Origin: Myxococcales bacterium
GTDB taxonomy: Bacteria > Myxococcota_A > UBA9042 > UBA3505
DNA: 37,433 nt
Assembly: GCA_002728755.1 (NCBI GenBank)
Contig: PBVT01000065.1
Coordinates: forward strand, 1 to 37,433
Reading direction: 5' to 3'
Numbering within the stretch: position 1 is the stretch's first letter; each line of letters starts with the position of its first letter. Made by a program: the position numbers and the translations under genes. Below are positions 7,109 to 15,443 of the stretch, one piece after another. A model generated the notes under the pieces. That model was not told the DNA's origin. It did not search any database and saw nothing but the letters and a program-made list of their open reading frames with translations.

Positions 7109-8155
7109 ATGAACAGTCTTCCAAAACTACGCACCAGTCCACCGAAGAAACAAAAGACTGGATTACGGAAGCTACGCAAGGTGGTGTCAGCACCACAGGG
7201 CTTACGAGCGATCCGGTTTGGGTTCTGGGAAGGTGCGGCTGGTTTCCTGACGGCAGCTTTCGCTGGCGCATTGGTCGTGGCCCTATTGGTGGGCTGGGTT
7301 CTGTTATGGGTCTCTCGTGTCGAAGGGCCCGATCTTACATTATTGATCCTTGGCTCGATCGGGTTCACAATTATCCTGGGGATCATTGCATGGCTCTGGA
7401 CCAGCTATAAATACCAGGCTCGTATTCGAGCCGCAGAAGCACGGTTTCTGACCGGGACCAGCCATAATCTACGTACTCCGCTCGCCGGGATCCGCGCGGC
7501 CTGCCAGACCCTCCAGAAACCAAATATCTCCACCACCGAAGAAGACATGCTGCTCTACGCAATCCTCCAGGAGACGAACCGGCTGAATCTTCGAATCGAC
7601 AATCTTCTGGAAACCACACGTCTCTCTCTTGAAGACACCGTGGTGTGGACGGAACAACTGAAGGTGGCAGATCTGTTCGACCAACTCGTGCAGTCCCTGT
7701 CCATTATGGTCCAGACCCATGGCGGAGAGCTTCGCTGCCATGCCCCGGTTGAGCTTACCATTCAGGGGGATCCCCGCGCGTTCCGTTTGATGATCGAAAA
7801 CCTCATCGACAACGCTGTGAAATACCGGGGGCAGGAACTAAAGATTCAAGTACATGCGGAGCTGTCCCAGGATTTTGTCCTGATTCGCGTCATTGATAAT
7901 GGAGAGGGCTTCGAACCCGGTACGGAACAGAATCTTTTCCGAAAATTTGAGCGCGGAGATACGGGGCAAACGGGCATAGGCCTGGGGCTCGGCCTGGCGC
8001 GCTCCATCGCCCGAGCCCATGGAGGAGAGCTGAGCCTCTGGAGCCCAGGCCTGGGCAAAGGTGCTGTCGCGGAGATATGGTTACCGTCTGTCATGTCCAA
8101 CGCGCGACAGGTAGACTCCACACCGACACAGGAAGAGGACAGAGATCATGGCTAG
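7109..8155 (+). CDS. Membrane sensor histidine kinase with minimal extracytoplasmic loop
   Basis: A 348-aa class I histidine kinase. A basic cytoplasmic N-tail is followed by two membrane helices (about 44-69 and 77-98) joined by only about 8 residues (SRVEGPDL), so there is no periplasmic sensor domain and sensing is probably within the membrane or by a partner. HisKA: GTSHNLRTPLAGIRA with His119. HATPase_c: N box NLIDNAVKY (Asn235), G1 DNGEGF (263-268), G2 GIGLGLGLARS (289-299). GAGG (7102-7105) precedes ATG 7109 closely. The stop overlaps the response regulator gene by 8 bp, so the pair is co-translated. Divergent placement to the metal permease suggests it responds to metal or envelope stress, which is inference. 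Confidence 0.93.
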   Translation: MNSLPKLRTSPPKKQKTGLRKLRKVVSAPQGLRAIRFGFWEGAAGFLTAAFAGALVVALLVGWVLLWVSRVEGPDLTLLILGSIGFTIILGIIAWLWTSYKYQARIRAAEARFLTGTSHNLRTPLAGIRAACQTLQKPNISTTEEDMLLYAILQETNRLNLRIDNLLETTRLSLEDTVVWTEQLKVADLFDQLVQSLSIMVQTHGGELRCHAPVELTIQGDPRAFRLMIENLIDNAVKYRGQELKIQVHAELSQDFVLIRVIDNGEGFEPGTEQNLFRKFERGDTGQTGIGLGLGLARSIARAHGGELSLWSPGLGKGAVAEIWLPSVMSNARQVDSTPTQEEDRDHG

Positions 8156-8837
8156 AGTGCTACTCGTTGAGGATGATAGCTCCCTGGGTTTGTCGGTCCG
8201 AATCAGCCTGACAAGCGACGGCCACACGGTACATTGGAGTCAGAATCTGGCCGACGCGACCGATATCTATTCTTCCTTCGACGCAGAGATCATCATCCTT
8301 GATCTCGGACTCCCGGACGGCAATGGCCTCGATTTCTGCACCATGGTTCGTAACGAGGGCAGCACAGTACCCATCATCATTCTTACAGCCCAGGGTACTC
8401 TTCAGGCCCGCCTCGATGGATTAAACACGGGTGCTGACGATTATGTCACCAAACCCTTTGATATGCCCGAGCTCTTAGCACGGGTCTCGGCACTTCTTCG
8501 CCGCCGGGGATGGCATGGGGTTGGTGAATTGGTCGAGCTCGGACATCTCAAGGTCGACTTCCGTCGTCATCTTGCCTGGCAAGACGACGAGAGTGTGTCG
8601 TTAACCAATCTCGAGTTAAAGCTCCTACGGTATCTGGTAGATAACCCGAATAAGCCCATTTCACGTAACGAACTGCTGTCACGCGTCTGGGGAATCTCCT
8701 CCGGAGTCCAAACCCGAACGGTCGATGTTTTTATCGGTAGACTTCGTAAGCTGATCGAAGATGACGCCTCCAACCCCATGGTATTACGAAGTGTGCGGGG
8801 CGTAGGATATCAACTCTTCGTAGGAGAGCCCTCCTGA
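8148..8837 (+). CDS. OmpR/PhoB-family response regulator
   Basis: A 229-aa two-domain regulator. The receiver has acidic pocket VEDD (7-10), phosphoacceptor Asp52 in IIILDLGLPDG, Thr80 in IIILTAQG and Lys102 in DYVTKPFD. The C-terminal half is a winged helix of the Trans_reg_C type: LTNLELKLLRYLVDN, SRNELLSRVWG, RTVDVFIGRLRKLIED and VRGVGYQL. The ribosome site lies in GGAAGAGGACAG, about 7 nt before ATG 8148, inside the kinase gene. It is the partner of the kinase at 7109. Likely targets are the divergent metal permease operon or its own promoter, but no binding site is proven. Confidence 0.95.
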   Translation: MARVLLVEDDSSLGLSVRISLTSDGHTVHWSQNLADATDIYSSFDAEIIILDLGLPDGNGLDFCTMVRNEGSTVPIIILTAQGTLQARLDGLNTGADDYVTKPFDMPELLARVSALLRRRGWHGVGELVELGHLKVDFRRHLAWQDDESVSLTNLELKLLRYLVDNPNKPISRNELLSRVWGISSGVQTRTVDVFIGRLRKLIEDDASNPMVLRSVRGVGYQLFVGEPS

Positions 8838-8851
8838 GGCGTGAGAACTAC

Positions 8852-8891
8852 CCGGTATATTTTCGTGCTTATGCAACAGAGGAAAATCCGG
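8852..8891 (+). other. Imperfect inverted repeat after the response regulator gene
   Basis: CCGG-TAT-ATTTTC (8852-8864) can pair with GAAAAT-CCGG (8882-8891), leaving a 3-nt bulge and a 17-nt loop. No T-run follows, so it is a poor intrinsic terminator. A -10-like TAGAAT follows at 8892-8897, upstream of the next gene, so the element could be regulatory. A matching -35 is not seen. Confidence 0.3.
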
Positions 8892-8928
8892 TAGAATCAA
8901 TGGTTCGTCTGTATTGGTTCGGGATACG

Positions 8929-11412
8929 ATGCAAAAATCATTGGTATATCTACCCATCGTTGCGCTTGTGCTGCTCTATGTAGGTTGCAGCAATTCTGTA
9001 CCAGCAGACATCACGACAGCAGATGTAGTCTCGACAGACCAGGCATCCGAAGATCAGACATCCGATCAAGGCACCTCTCCCCCAGGGGCTTGTAATACAA
9101 CCGTAAACCCGGGACGGGTCACGATTCATCGACTGAATCGGGCCGAGTACAATAATACGGTGCGAGACTTGATGGGTGACGAGACGCAGCCCGCCCAAGA
9201 CTTTCCAACCGACGACCACGGACATGGCTACGATAACAACGCAAATGTATTGGCGCTCTCTCCTCTTCTTATCGAAAAATACGAACGGGCGGCAGAGCAA
9301 CTCGTAGATGCCGCGCTGGCCCTACCAAATGAACAGCCGGTTGAGTCCTCTTTTCAGGCCCAATTTCTAGAGGCCACCACTGGAGGGGCCGGGAATGGCT
9401 ATTGGAATCTCTGGTCGAACGGAGAACTCTATGTCCCGTTTGAGATCACAACGGCCGGCACCTATCTGTTTTCCGCGCAAGTAGCCGGGCAACAAGCCGG
9501 GCCCGATCTTGTACAGATTGAACTACGTACCAACACCGTCCCCTTTGCTTCCTTTGCGGTCGCCGCGACTCCGGAGACACCGACCACCTATACTGCGTCC
9601 ACCCATCTGGAACCTGGCAACTACGAGTTTGGGGTCGCCTTTACCAACGATTACTATATGCCGGACCAGGGGGAAGACCGTAACCTATTGGTATATACCC
9701 TGGGCATGCATGGACCATTTCCCGGCAACCCCGTCGCGATACATATCGAGGCCGAGGGAATGGAAGGCGCGGGAGAAGCCGACCAGGGTCTGGTCCGCGT
9801 GGGTGTAGGAGAGAGCTTACAGCATACATATCAGGCACCATCGGACGGCACCTATAAGACGCGACTACGTGCCGGCGTCGACGCCAATGCACCCGTAACC
9901 GCGAGTATTCTGATCGACGATGCCGTGTTCTGGAGTGGAGAGATCGTCTCCCCAGCAGATGCTGCCACGGTTATCGAACATACCGGGTCGCTGAGCGCTG
10001 GACAGCATTCCGTTTCGATTTCGATCGATTCTTCCGATAGCGAGGCGGAGCTCTGGGTCGACTGGATGTATATCGTGGGAGATATCCATGTTCCCGAGAC
10101 GGTCCCATCACCAGAACGGGCGAAGATTATGGTCTGCTCTCCCGACGAGACCGATGCCCTGGAATGCGCCCGAACCATCTTCGAGGGGTTTGCAAAACGG
10201 GCCTGGCGCCGACCCGTAACAGATGAGGAGCTGGATCGATTGGTCGGGTTTGTGGAGTTGGCCTTTGCAGAAGATGCTGATTTTGAAACCGGTATCGGGC
10301 TTGGTCTACAGGCGATCCTCTTATCCCCGCATTTTCTTTTCCGTGTAGAGCTTGATCCGCTGGAAGCCGGAACATCCGCCCATCCACTCAATGACTATGA
10401 AATGGCGTCACGACTGTCGTACTTTCTGTGGAGCAGTATGCCCGACGAAGAACTGTTCTCTCTTGCCGAGTATCAACAGTTACAGGATGACCAGGTTATC
10501 GAATCACAGGTTCGCCGAATGCTGGCCGATCCCAAAGCCCGCGCCTTAACAGATAACTTCGCAGGGCAGTGGCTCTATACTCGGAAGCTATCCGATGTGT
10601 TCCGCGATTCGGTTCTATTTCCAGACTTCGACGACGATCTCAGCGATTCGATGCGCACGGAAACCGAGCTTTTCTTTGAGTGGTTTCTTTCCGAAAACCA
10701 CAACGTCTTGAATATGCTCGACGCCGATTTCACCTTCATGGATAGCCGTCTTTCCGAATTCTATGACATCCCCCTATCGGGTGATGGAAGCAGTTTCGAG
10801 ACCGTCTCCACCGATGGAACCGTGCGCAGCGGTCTCCTCACGCAGGGGAGCATCCTGACGGTCACGTCTCATACCTTCCGTACCTCGCCCGTGAAGCGTG
10901 GTAAATGGGTTCTCTCGCAGCTCATGTGCCAGGAACCTCCCGCCCCACCACCCGGAGTAGAGGCCCTACCAGAGCCCGATGAGAGCGTGAAAACCCTACG
11001 CGAACGTCTCGAGTTACATCGCACGGATCCGGTCTGCGCCTCCTGCCATATGATGATGGATCCCATCGGATTGGGAATGGAGAATTTCGACGCAATTGGC
11101 GCCTGGCGCGATACAGATCATGGCGAGATTATCGACGCAACTGGTGTCCTTCCAGGCGATCTTGCCTTTGACGGGGTTCCAGAGCTGGCGCAGATCATAA
11201 AAGCCGATCCAGCCACAGCCCGATGTATTACAGAACATATGTTTGTCTACGCGCTCGGTCGTGGAGAAACAGCCCAGGACTCCTGTGGGCTCGACGAAAT
11301 TACCGATACCTGGTCCAAGCAAGGTTATGGTCTGGCCGATCTGATGGTTCTCATCGCCCAACATGAACTATTTCGTACTCGCCAGGCCGAAAATACGGAG
11401 GGCGTGGAATGA
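8929..11412 (+). CDS. DUF1587/1595/1592/1588/1585 lipoprotein with inserted carbohydrate-binding-like domain and CxxCH
   Basis: About 827 aa. ATG 8929 is chosen because it opens a clean lipoprotein signal (MQKSLVYLPIVALVLLYVGC, Cys20); a TTG 15 bp upstream is in frame but less likely. Order: acidic linker; DUF1587 (about 63-125, TIHRLNRAEYNNTVRDLMG); a beta-rich insert with a carbohydrate-binding-module look (about 270-387, IHIEAEGMEGAGEA...WVDWMYIVGD); DUF1595 (about 415-470, AKRAWRRPVTDEELDRLV); DUF1592 (about 487-610, MASRLSYFLWSSMPDEELF); DUF1588 (about 630-690, HTFRTSPVKRGKWVL); and DUF1585 (about 710-790). VCASCHMM near 703 is a c-type heme attachment motif. The family is common in Planctomycetes and Myxococcota and its biochemical role is unknown. 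It overlaps the DUF1552 gene by 4 bp. Confidence 0.93.
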   Translation: MQKSLVYLPIVALVLLYVGCSNSVPADITTADVVSTDQASEDQTSDQGTSPPGACNTTVNPGRVTIHRLNRAEYNNTVRDLMGDETQPAQDFPTDDHGHGYDNNANVLALSPLLIEKYERAAEQLVDAALALPNEQPVESSFQAQFLEATTGGAGNGYWNLWSNGELYVPFEITTAGTYLFSAQVAGQQAGPDLVQIELRTNTVPFASFAVAATPETPTTYTASTHLEPGNYEFGVAFTNDYYMPDQGEDRNLLVYTLGMHGPFPGNPVAIHIEAEGMEGAGEADQGLVRVGVGESLQHTYQAPSDGTYKTRLRAGVDANAPVTASILIDDAVFWSGEIVSPADAATVIEHTGSLSAGQHSVSISIDSSDSEAELWVDWMYIVGDIHVPETVPSPERAKIMVCSPDETDALECARTIFEGFAKRAWRRPVTDEELDRLVGFVELAFAEDADFETGIGLGLQAILLSPHFLFRVELDPLEAGTSAHPLNDYEMASRLSYFLWSSMPDEELFSLAEYQQLQDDQVIESQVRRMLADPKARALTDNFAGQWLYTRKLSDVFRDSVLFPDFDDDLSDSMRTETELFFEWFLSENHNVLNMLDADFTFMDSRLSEFYDIPLSGDGSSFETVSTDGTVRSGLLTQGSILTVTSHTFRTSPVKRGKWVLSQLMCQEPPAPPPGVEALPEPDESVKTLRERLELHRTDPVCASCHMMMDPIGLGMENFDAIGAWRDTDHGEIIDATGVLPGDLAFDGVPELAQIIKADPATARCITEHMFVYALGRGETAQDSCGLDEITDTWSKQGYGLADLMVLIAQHELFRTRQAENTEGVE

Positions 11413-12749
11413 GCCCCAAAACCAATCTATCTCGACGAGCCTTCCTTCGTGGAACGGGTACGGTGATGGCGCTTCCATTCCTGGAATGTATGTGGCCGGG
11501 CTTCGCCTATGCAGACGAGCCACCCGTCGCCACGTTGCCGCATCGTTTTCTAGCCTTCTATGTCCCCAACGGGATGGTGATGCCGGCCTGGACCCCCGAA
11601 GGAACAGGCACCGACTTCACCCTTGGCTCCGTCATGGCGCCGCTTCTCCCCTATAAGAACGATATACTGGTCCTTACCGGTGTGAACAATCCTCCCGCCG
11701 TACCCGATGGCGCAGGTGATCATGCGGCCGGTACCGCCTCATTCCTGACGGCAACCCATGTGTTCAAGACGGAAGGTGCCAATATCCAAAATGGTATCTC
11801 CGTCGATCAGATGCTTGCCAACCATATTGGAAACCAGACGTCGTTTCCTTCGCTGGAGCTGGGCACCGAAGGGGGCGGGGGAACCGGTGATTGTGATTCC
11901 GGGTATAGCTGTTCTTATACCCGCAATATCTCCTGGGCCGGTCCGCAAACGCCCGTGCCCAAAGAGGTAAACCCAGCTGCCGTCTTCGATCGGTTATTCG
12001 CTGGCTATGACTCACAGATGACCGAAGAGCAGATCGCGCGGCGCCGCCTCTTCAAGCTAAGTATCGTGGATTTCGTACGGGAAGACGCCCAGCGACTCAA
12101 CGACCGATTGGGACACACCGATCGGATGAAATTGGATGAATACCTTACGGGTATCAATGAGCTGGAAAAACGAATCAATGAGATCGGCTCGGAACAGGAT
12201 TGCTATCCCGGTCCGCGCCCAAGCCTCCCCAGCGACGTCACCCATCATGTGCGAACCATGATCGACTTATTGGTCCTGGCCTTCCAATGCGACCGGACAC
12301 GTGTCGCCTCCTTCATGTTTGGGAACGCCGGTAGCGATCGCGTGTACTCCCATCTAGGTCTTGCAGAAGGACACCATTATCTGTCCCACCATGAGGGGAG
12401 CGCAGACAAAATAGCTAAGCTGGAGCTCATCAATATATGGGAGATGGAACAGGTCGCCTATCTTCTGGAGCGCATGTCGAGTATCGCGGAACCAGACGGA
12501 AGCCTCCTCGACCATTCCACCGTTCTCTTCTCCAGTGAATGCGCCGATGGAAACAGCCACAGCCACTACGATATGCCGTTACTGCTTGCGGGCAGTGGAC
12601 GAGGCACCATCAGCCCTGGACGACATATCGAATATACCAATGATCCGACCTACGGGGACCTCTATCTGCGCATATTGCAGAACTTCGGCATGGATGTATC
12701 CAGCTTCGGAGACGATGGAACAACCCCTATCTCCGGCCTGGATGGTTAA
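11409..12749 (+). CDS. DUF1552 Tat-exported protein
   Basis: A 446-aa protein. The N-terminus carries a twin-arginine signal (SRRAFLRG, residues 8-15) with hydrophobic stretch and a cleavage-like FAYA-DEP. The mature part fits DUF1552: FLAFYVPNGMVMPAW, DILVLTGVNNPP, GDHAAGTASFLTATH, ISVDQMLANHIG, SLELGTEGG, CDSGYSCSYTRNISW and HHYLSHHEGSADKIAKL. The fold is thought to relate to sulfatase/DUF1501-like alkaline-phosphatase superfamily proteins, with conserved His/Asp near the C-terminus (SSECADGNSHSHYDMPLLLAG). ATGA overlap with the DUF1592 lipoprotein shows translational coupling, and the two families nearly always occur together. Tat export implies folding or cofactor loading in the cytoplasm. 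Substrate unknown. Confidence 0.93.
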   Translation: MSPKTNLSRRAFLRGTGTVMALPFLECMWPGFAYADEPPVATLPHRFLAFYVPNGMVMPAWTPEGTGTDFTLGSVMAPLLPYKNDILVLTGVNNPPAVPDGAGDHAAGTASFLTATHVFKTEGANIQNGISVDQMLANHIGNQTSFPSLELGTEGGGGTGDCDSGYSCSYTRNISWAGPQTPVPKEVNPAAVFDRLFAGYDSQMTEEQIARRRLFKLSIVDFVREDAQRLNDRLGHTDRMKLDEYLTGINELEKRINEIGSEQDCYPGPRPSLPSDVTHHVRTMIDLLVLAFQCDRTRVASFMFGNAGSDRVYSHLGLAEGHHYLSHHEGSADKIAKLELINIWEMEQVAYLLERMSSIAEPDGSLLDHSTVLFSSECADGNSHSHYDMPLLLAGSGRGTISPGRHIEYTNDPTYGDLYLRILQNFGMDVSSFGDDGTTPISGLDG

Positions 12750-12832
12750 CCTGCCCGACAGGAACTAGTCGAAAATTGGTGAATAACCCTCCCCCTACGT
12801 TATGTTCATAGTTGAACTTGAGGGATGTGAAT

Positions 12833-15316
12833 ATGAAACAAGGCATTGCCGTACTCTGCTGTCTATTCTTTCTAGCCTGCTCCGGATCCGGCAGCGAGGA
12901 ACCAGCCGCCGGGGAGCTCGGTGGTCCCTGTCTCGCCGACGGTACCTGTAACACTGGGCTAGCCTGCGAAGAGAACCTCTGTATAGAGAGCTCCGTAGAC
13001 GATGTGGTTGATAGCGACAGCTCCGATGCCCAGAGCACGGACAGCTCGGACGCGACCGATCCCTCCGATACGGGCGATGCCAGCGCAACCGACGCCGAGG
13101 TGTCGGAAGACACCGTAGGAAGCTGTACGACAGATACAGATTGTGAGGACGAGAACAGCTGCACCCTCGATCTCTGCGTAGACGGAGCGTGTTTCCACCA
13201 ATCGCTGGTCAATCTGGCCTGTAATGATGGAGACGCATGTACCCTCGACGATTCCTGTAAATCGGGCGGAGTATGCGCAGGTACACCCAAGGACTGTAGC
13301 AATACGGGGCCCTGTCTTGCGCCCGTCTGCAACCCGGACTCCGGCCTCTGCGACATCCCCACAGAAGATGGAATCTCTTGCGACGACGAAGACATCTGCA
13401 ATGGTAATGAGGTCTGTCAGGCCGGCGTATGCGAAGCGGGTACACCAGTGGACTGCAGTGGGCAGACAGACCCCTGTTTGGCCGCTACCTGTAATCCCGG
13501 CACCGGCAGTTGTGATCTCCCTCTGGAAGACGGCACCGCCTGCCTGGACACCGATCTATGTAACGGCTCCGAGAGCTGTCAGGCGGGCGTCTGTACAGCG
13601 GGAACAGCCGTCGACTGTAGCGGTCAGCTGAACCCATGCCTTGCAACGACCTGTAACCCAGTGACCGGTGGTTGTGATAGCCAATTAGACGACGGTACTG
13701 CCTGTGAAGATGGCGACCTATGCAACGGTCCGGAGACATGCCAAGCGGGCGAATGTACAGACGGCAGTCCTGTTGTTTGCGAACCAGCCAGCGGTGTATG
13801 CGAACAAAACAGTTGTAACGCCACATCGGGAGTATGTGAACTGCTGACGGTCGGTAACTGCTGTGGAAACGGGGTCGTTGAACCCGGCGAAGAATGTGAC
13901 GACGGTGGGCCGACCAACGCCTGCACCGCGGTCTGTACCCAGGCCTCCTGTGGTGATGGAATCCAGAACGGCACAGAGACCGACATCGACTGCGGCGGCG
14001 ACTGCCCGGGCTGCGCCCAGGGCCTGAGCTGTGCCATCAATGAAGACTGCTTTAGCCTCATCTGCATCGGAGAATCCTGCCAATTCGGTACCTGCGGTGA
14101 CAATGTGGTGCAGTCAGACGAAGAATGTGACGACGGCGACACCATCGCAGAGGTCTGCCCCTATGAAGTGCTTGAATGTGTTGTATGTTCAGCCTCCTGT
14201 CAGTTTGAGGCAGGCGTCACGTCTTCCTGTGGTGACAGTATCCTTCATACAGAACATGGGGAAAGCTGCGATGACGGTGGAGAGTCCGCTAGCTGTAACG
14301 CGGATTGCACAGCCTCCAGCTGCGGCGACGGGACCCTGAACACAACCGCCGGAGAAGCGTGCGACGGTGGCGGTGAATCGGCCACCTGCAACGCGGACTG
14401 TACGGTCGCCGCCTGTGGTGATGGCACCATTAATGTCACGGCAGGGGAAAGCTGTGATGATACCTATACCGATAGCTGCGGAACATGCAATGCAACCTGT
14501 ACTGGGCCGGGCAGCACGCCGCTTTGTGGTGATGGTGACCATTGTCTTGAGCTAGAGACTTGTGACGATGGAAATCTGAATCCATTCGATGGCTGTACTC
14601 GGATCTGCACCGAGGGCGCACAACATCTGCTCCTCAGTGAAGTCGTGGTCACTCCGACCGGTGGTGAGTTTGTAGAGATCTACAATCCAACCAGCGAGAC
14701 CGTCTCCCTAAGCGGTATTCATGTCTCCGATTTCAATAGCTACTACACCATCGCTGGCGGAAGCGTCTCTCTGAACGACTCCGACTTTCTCCTACAGTTC
14801 CCCGGTACGGCATCCATTGCTGCCCATGATTTCGTTGTCGTTTCCCTGGAGAGTGCCACGGCGTTCTTTGATGAATATGGGTTCTATCCCGACTTTGACC
14901 TGGATCCGACGGACACAAACGCACCAGTTATGTTTGGTGGTTCTGGTACCTTGCCTGGGCTGACAAACGGGGACGAGATTGTCATTCTCTTCTTCTGGGA
15001 CGGTTCAACGGATTACGTCACCGATCTCGATTATCTGGTCTGGGGGAACACATCCGACGCCATGGATAAAAGCGGCGCCACAGTCGGTAGCCATACCTAT
15101 CTGAATGATACTGCCGCAGAAAACCAGGCCCCGGTCGAAACCCATGGCAGCGGTCAATCTCTACACCGTTGCGACATCGACGAGGGATCCGAAGTGGATA
15201 GCGGTGGTAATGGCCAGCTGGGTCATGATGAGACCAGTGAGAACTTCCCCGACACCTGGCGGATTCTGCTTTCACCACGCCCCGGTGAGGGACCACCCGC
15301 CGGAGCCTGCGATTAG
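12833..15316 (+). CDS. Cys-rich multi-repeat lipoprotein with C-terminal lamin-tail domain
   Basis: ATG 12833 follows GAGGG (12820-12824) at a good distance; the signal MKQGIAVLCCLFFLACSGSG has lipobox FLAC. A Ser/Asp linker precedes a long Cys-rich region. First come about four copies of a 54-residue unit (last three begin at 13367, 13529 and 13691): DG-x2-C-x-D-x-D-x-CNG-x-E-x-CQAG-x-C, then VDCSGQ-x2-PCLA-x-TCNP. Next come DUF4215/myxobacterial Cys-rich repeats (CGNGVVEPGEECDDGG, CGDGTLNTTAGEACDGG). The last 220 residues form a lamin-tail (LTD) domain: LLLSEVVVTPTGGEFVEIYNP, VSLSGIHVSDF, GDEIVILFFWDG, and a final SLHRCDIDEGSE...PGEGPPAGACD. It is probably a rigid surface stalk with a tip domain. 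It lies 83 bp after DUF1552, so may share that transcript or have its own promoter. Confidence 0.88.
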   Translation: MKQGIAVLCCLFFLACSGSGSEEPAAGELGGPCLADGTCNTGLACEENLCIESSVDDVVDSDSSDAQSTDSSDATDPSDTGDASATDAEVSEDTVGSCTTDTDCEDENSCTLDLCVDGACFHQSLVNLACNDGDACTLDDSCKSGGVCAGTPKDCSNTGPCLAPVCNPDSGLCDIPTEDGISCDDEDICNGNEVCQAGVCEAGTPVDCSGQTDPCLAATCNPGTGSCDLPLEDGTACLDTDLCNGSESCQAGVCTAGTAVDCSGQLNPCLATTCNPVTGGCDSQLDDGTACEDGDLCNGPETCQAGECTDGSPVVCEPASGVCEQNSCNATSGVCELLTVGNCCGNGVVEPGEECDDGGPTNACTAVCTQASCGDGIQNGTETDIDCGGDCPGCAQGLSCAINEDCFSLICIGESCQFGTCGDNVVQSDEECDDGDTIAEVCPYEVLECVVCSASCQFEAGVTSSCGDSILHTEHGESCDDGGESASCNADCTASSCGDGTLNTTAGEACDGGGESATCNADCTVAACGDGTINVTAGESCDDTYTDSCGTCNATCTGPGSTPLCGDGDHCLELETCDDGNLNPFDGCTRICTEGAQHLLLSEVVVTPTGGEFVEIYNPTSETVSLSGIHVSDFNSYYTIAGGSVSLNDSDFLLQFPGTASIAAHDFVVVSLESATAFFDEYGFYPDFDLDPTDTNAPVMFGGSGTLPGLTNGDEIVILFFWDGSTDYVTDLDYLVWGNTSDAMDKSGATVGSHTYLNDTAAENQAPVETHGSGQSLHRCDIDEGSEVDSGGNGQLGHDETSENFPDTWRILLSPRPGEGPPAGACD
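13205..13850 (+). repeat. 162-bp (54-aa) tandem coding repeats in the Cys-rich lipoprotein
   Basis: Unit starts at about 13205, 13367, 13529 and 13691 keep an exact 162-bp period in the last three. Each encodes the same Cys spacing with conserved CNG, CQAG and CNP blocks. The first copy is divergent and the fourth decays after VVCEP. This indicates internal duplication within the gene. Confidence 0.75.
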
Positions 15317-15330
15317 CCGAAAAACCAACG

Positions 15331-15361
15331 TATCTGCGGCCGTAGCCTGACATCCCGTTCG
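15331..15361 (+). repeat. 31-bp direct repeat, copy 1 (left of the RCC1 gene)
   Basis: Matches 17519-17549 at 27 of 31 positions, including an identical 17-mer GCCTGACATCCCGTTCG. It sits just after the stop at 15316. Beyond it a loose GTCC-x-CGT...ATG similarity continues to about 15382, like the upstream region of the gene at 17573. Confidence 0.8.
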
Positions 15362-15443
15362 TCTCGGGGTCCGCGTTCCATGTACACCATTCAAGAACGT
15401 GCGTTCTACACCCGCATCGTACGCAAATATCTACGGTACACGA

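Noticed and set aside
12727-13401. 224-codon open frame on the minus strand over the start of the Cys-rich lipoprotein
   Set aside because: Low-complexity Ser-rich translation mirrors the Cys/Asp-rich repeats on the plus strand; no start signal.
15394-15407. AGAACGTGCGTTCT, containing GAAC-GTGC-GTTC, which fits the Gram-positive LexA box GAAC-RNRY-GTTC
   Set aside because: It lies between two convergent gene ends with no start codon downstream on either strand, and palindromes of this size are expected by chance in 37 kb.
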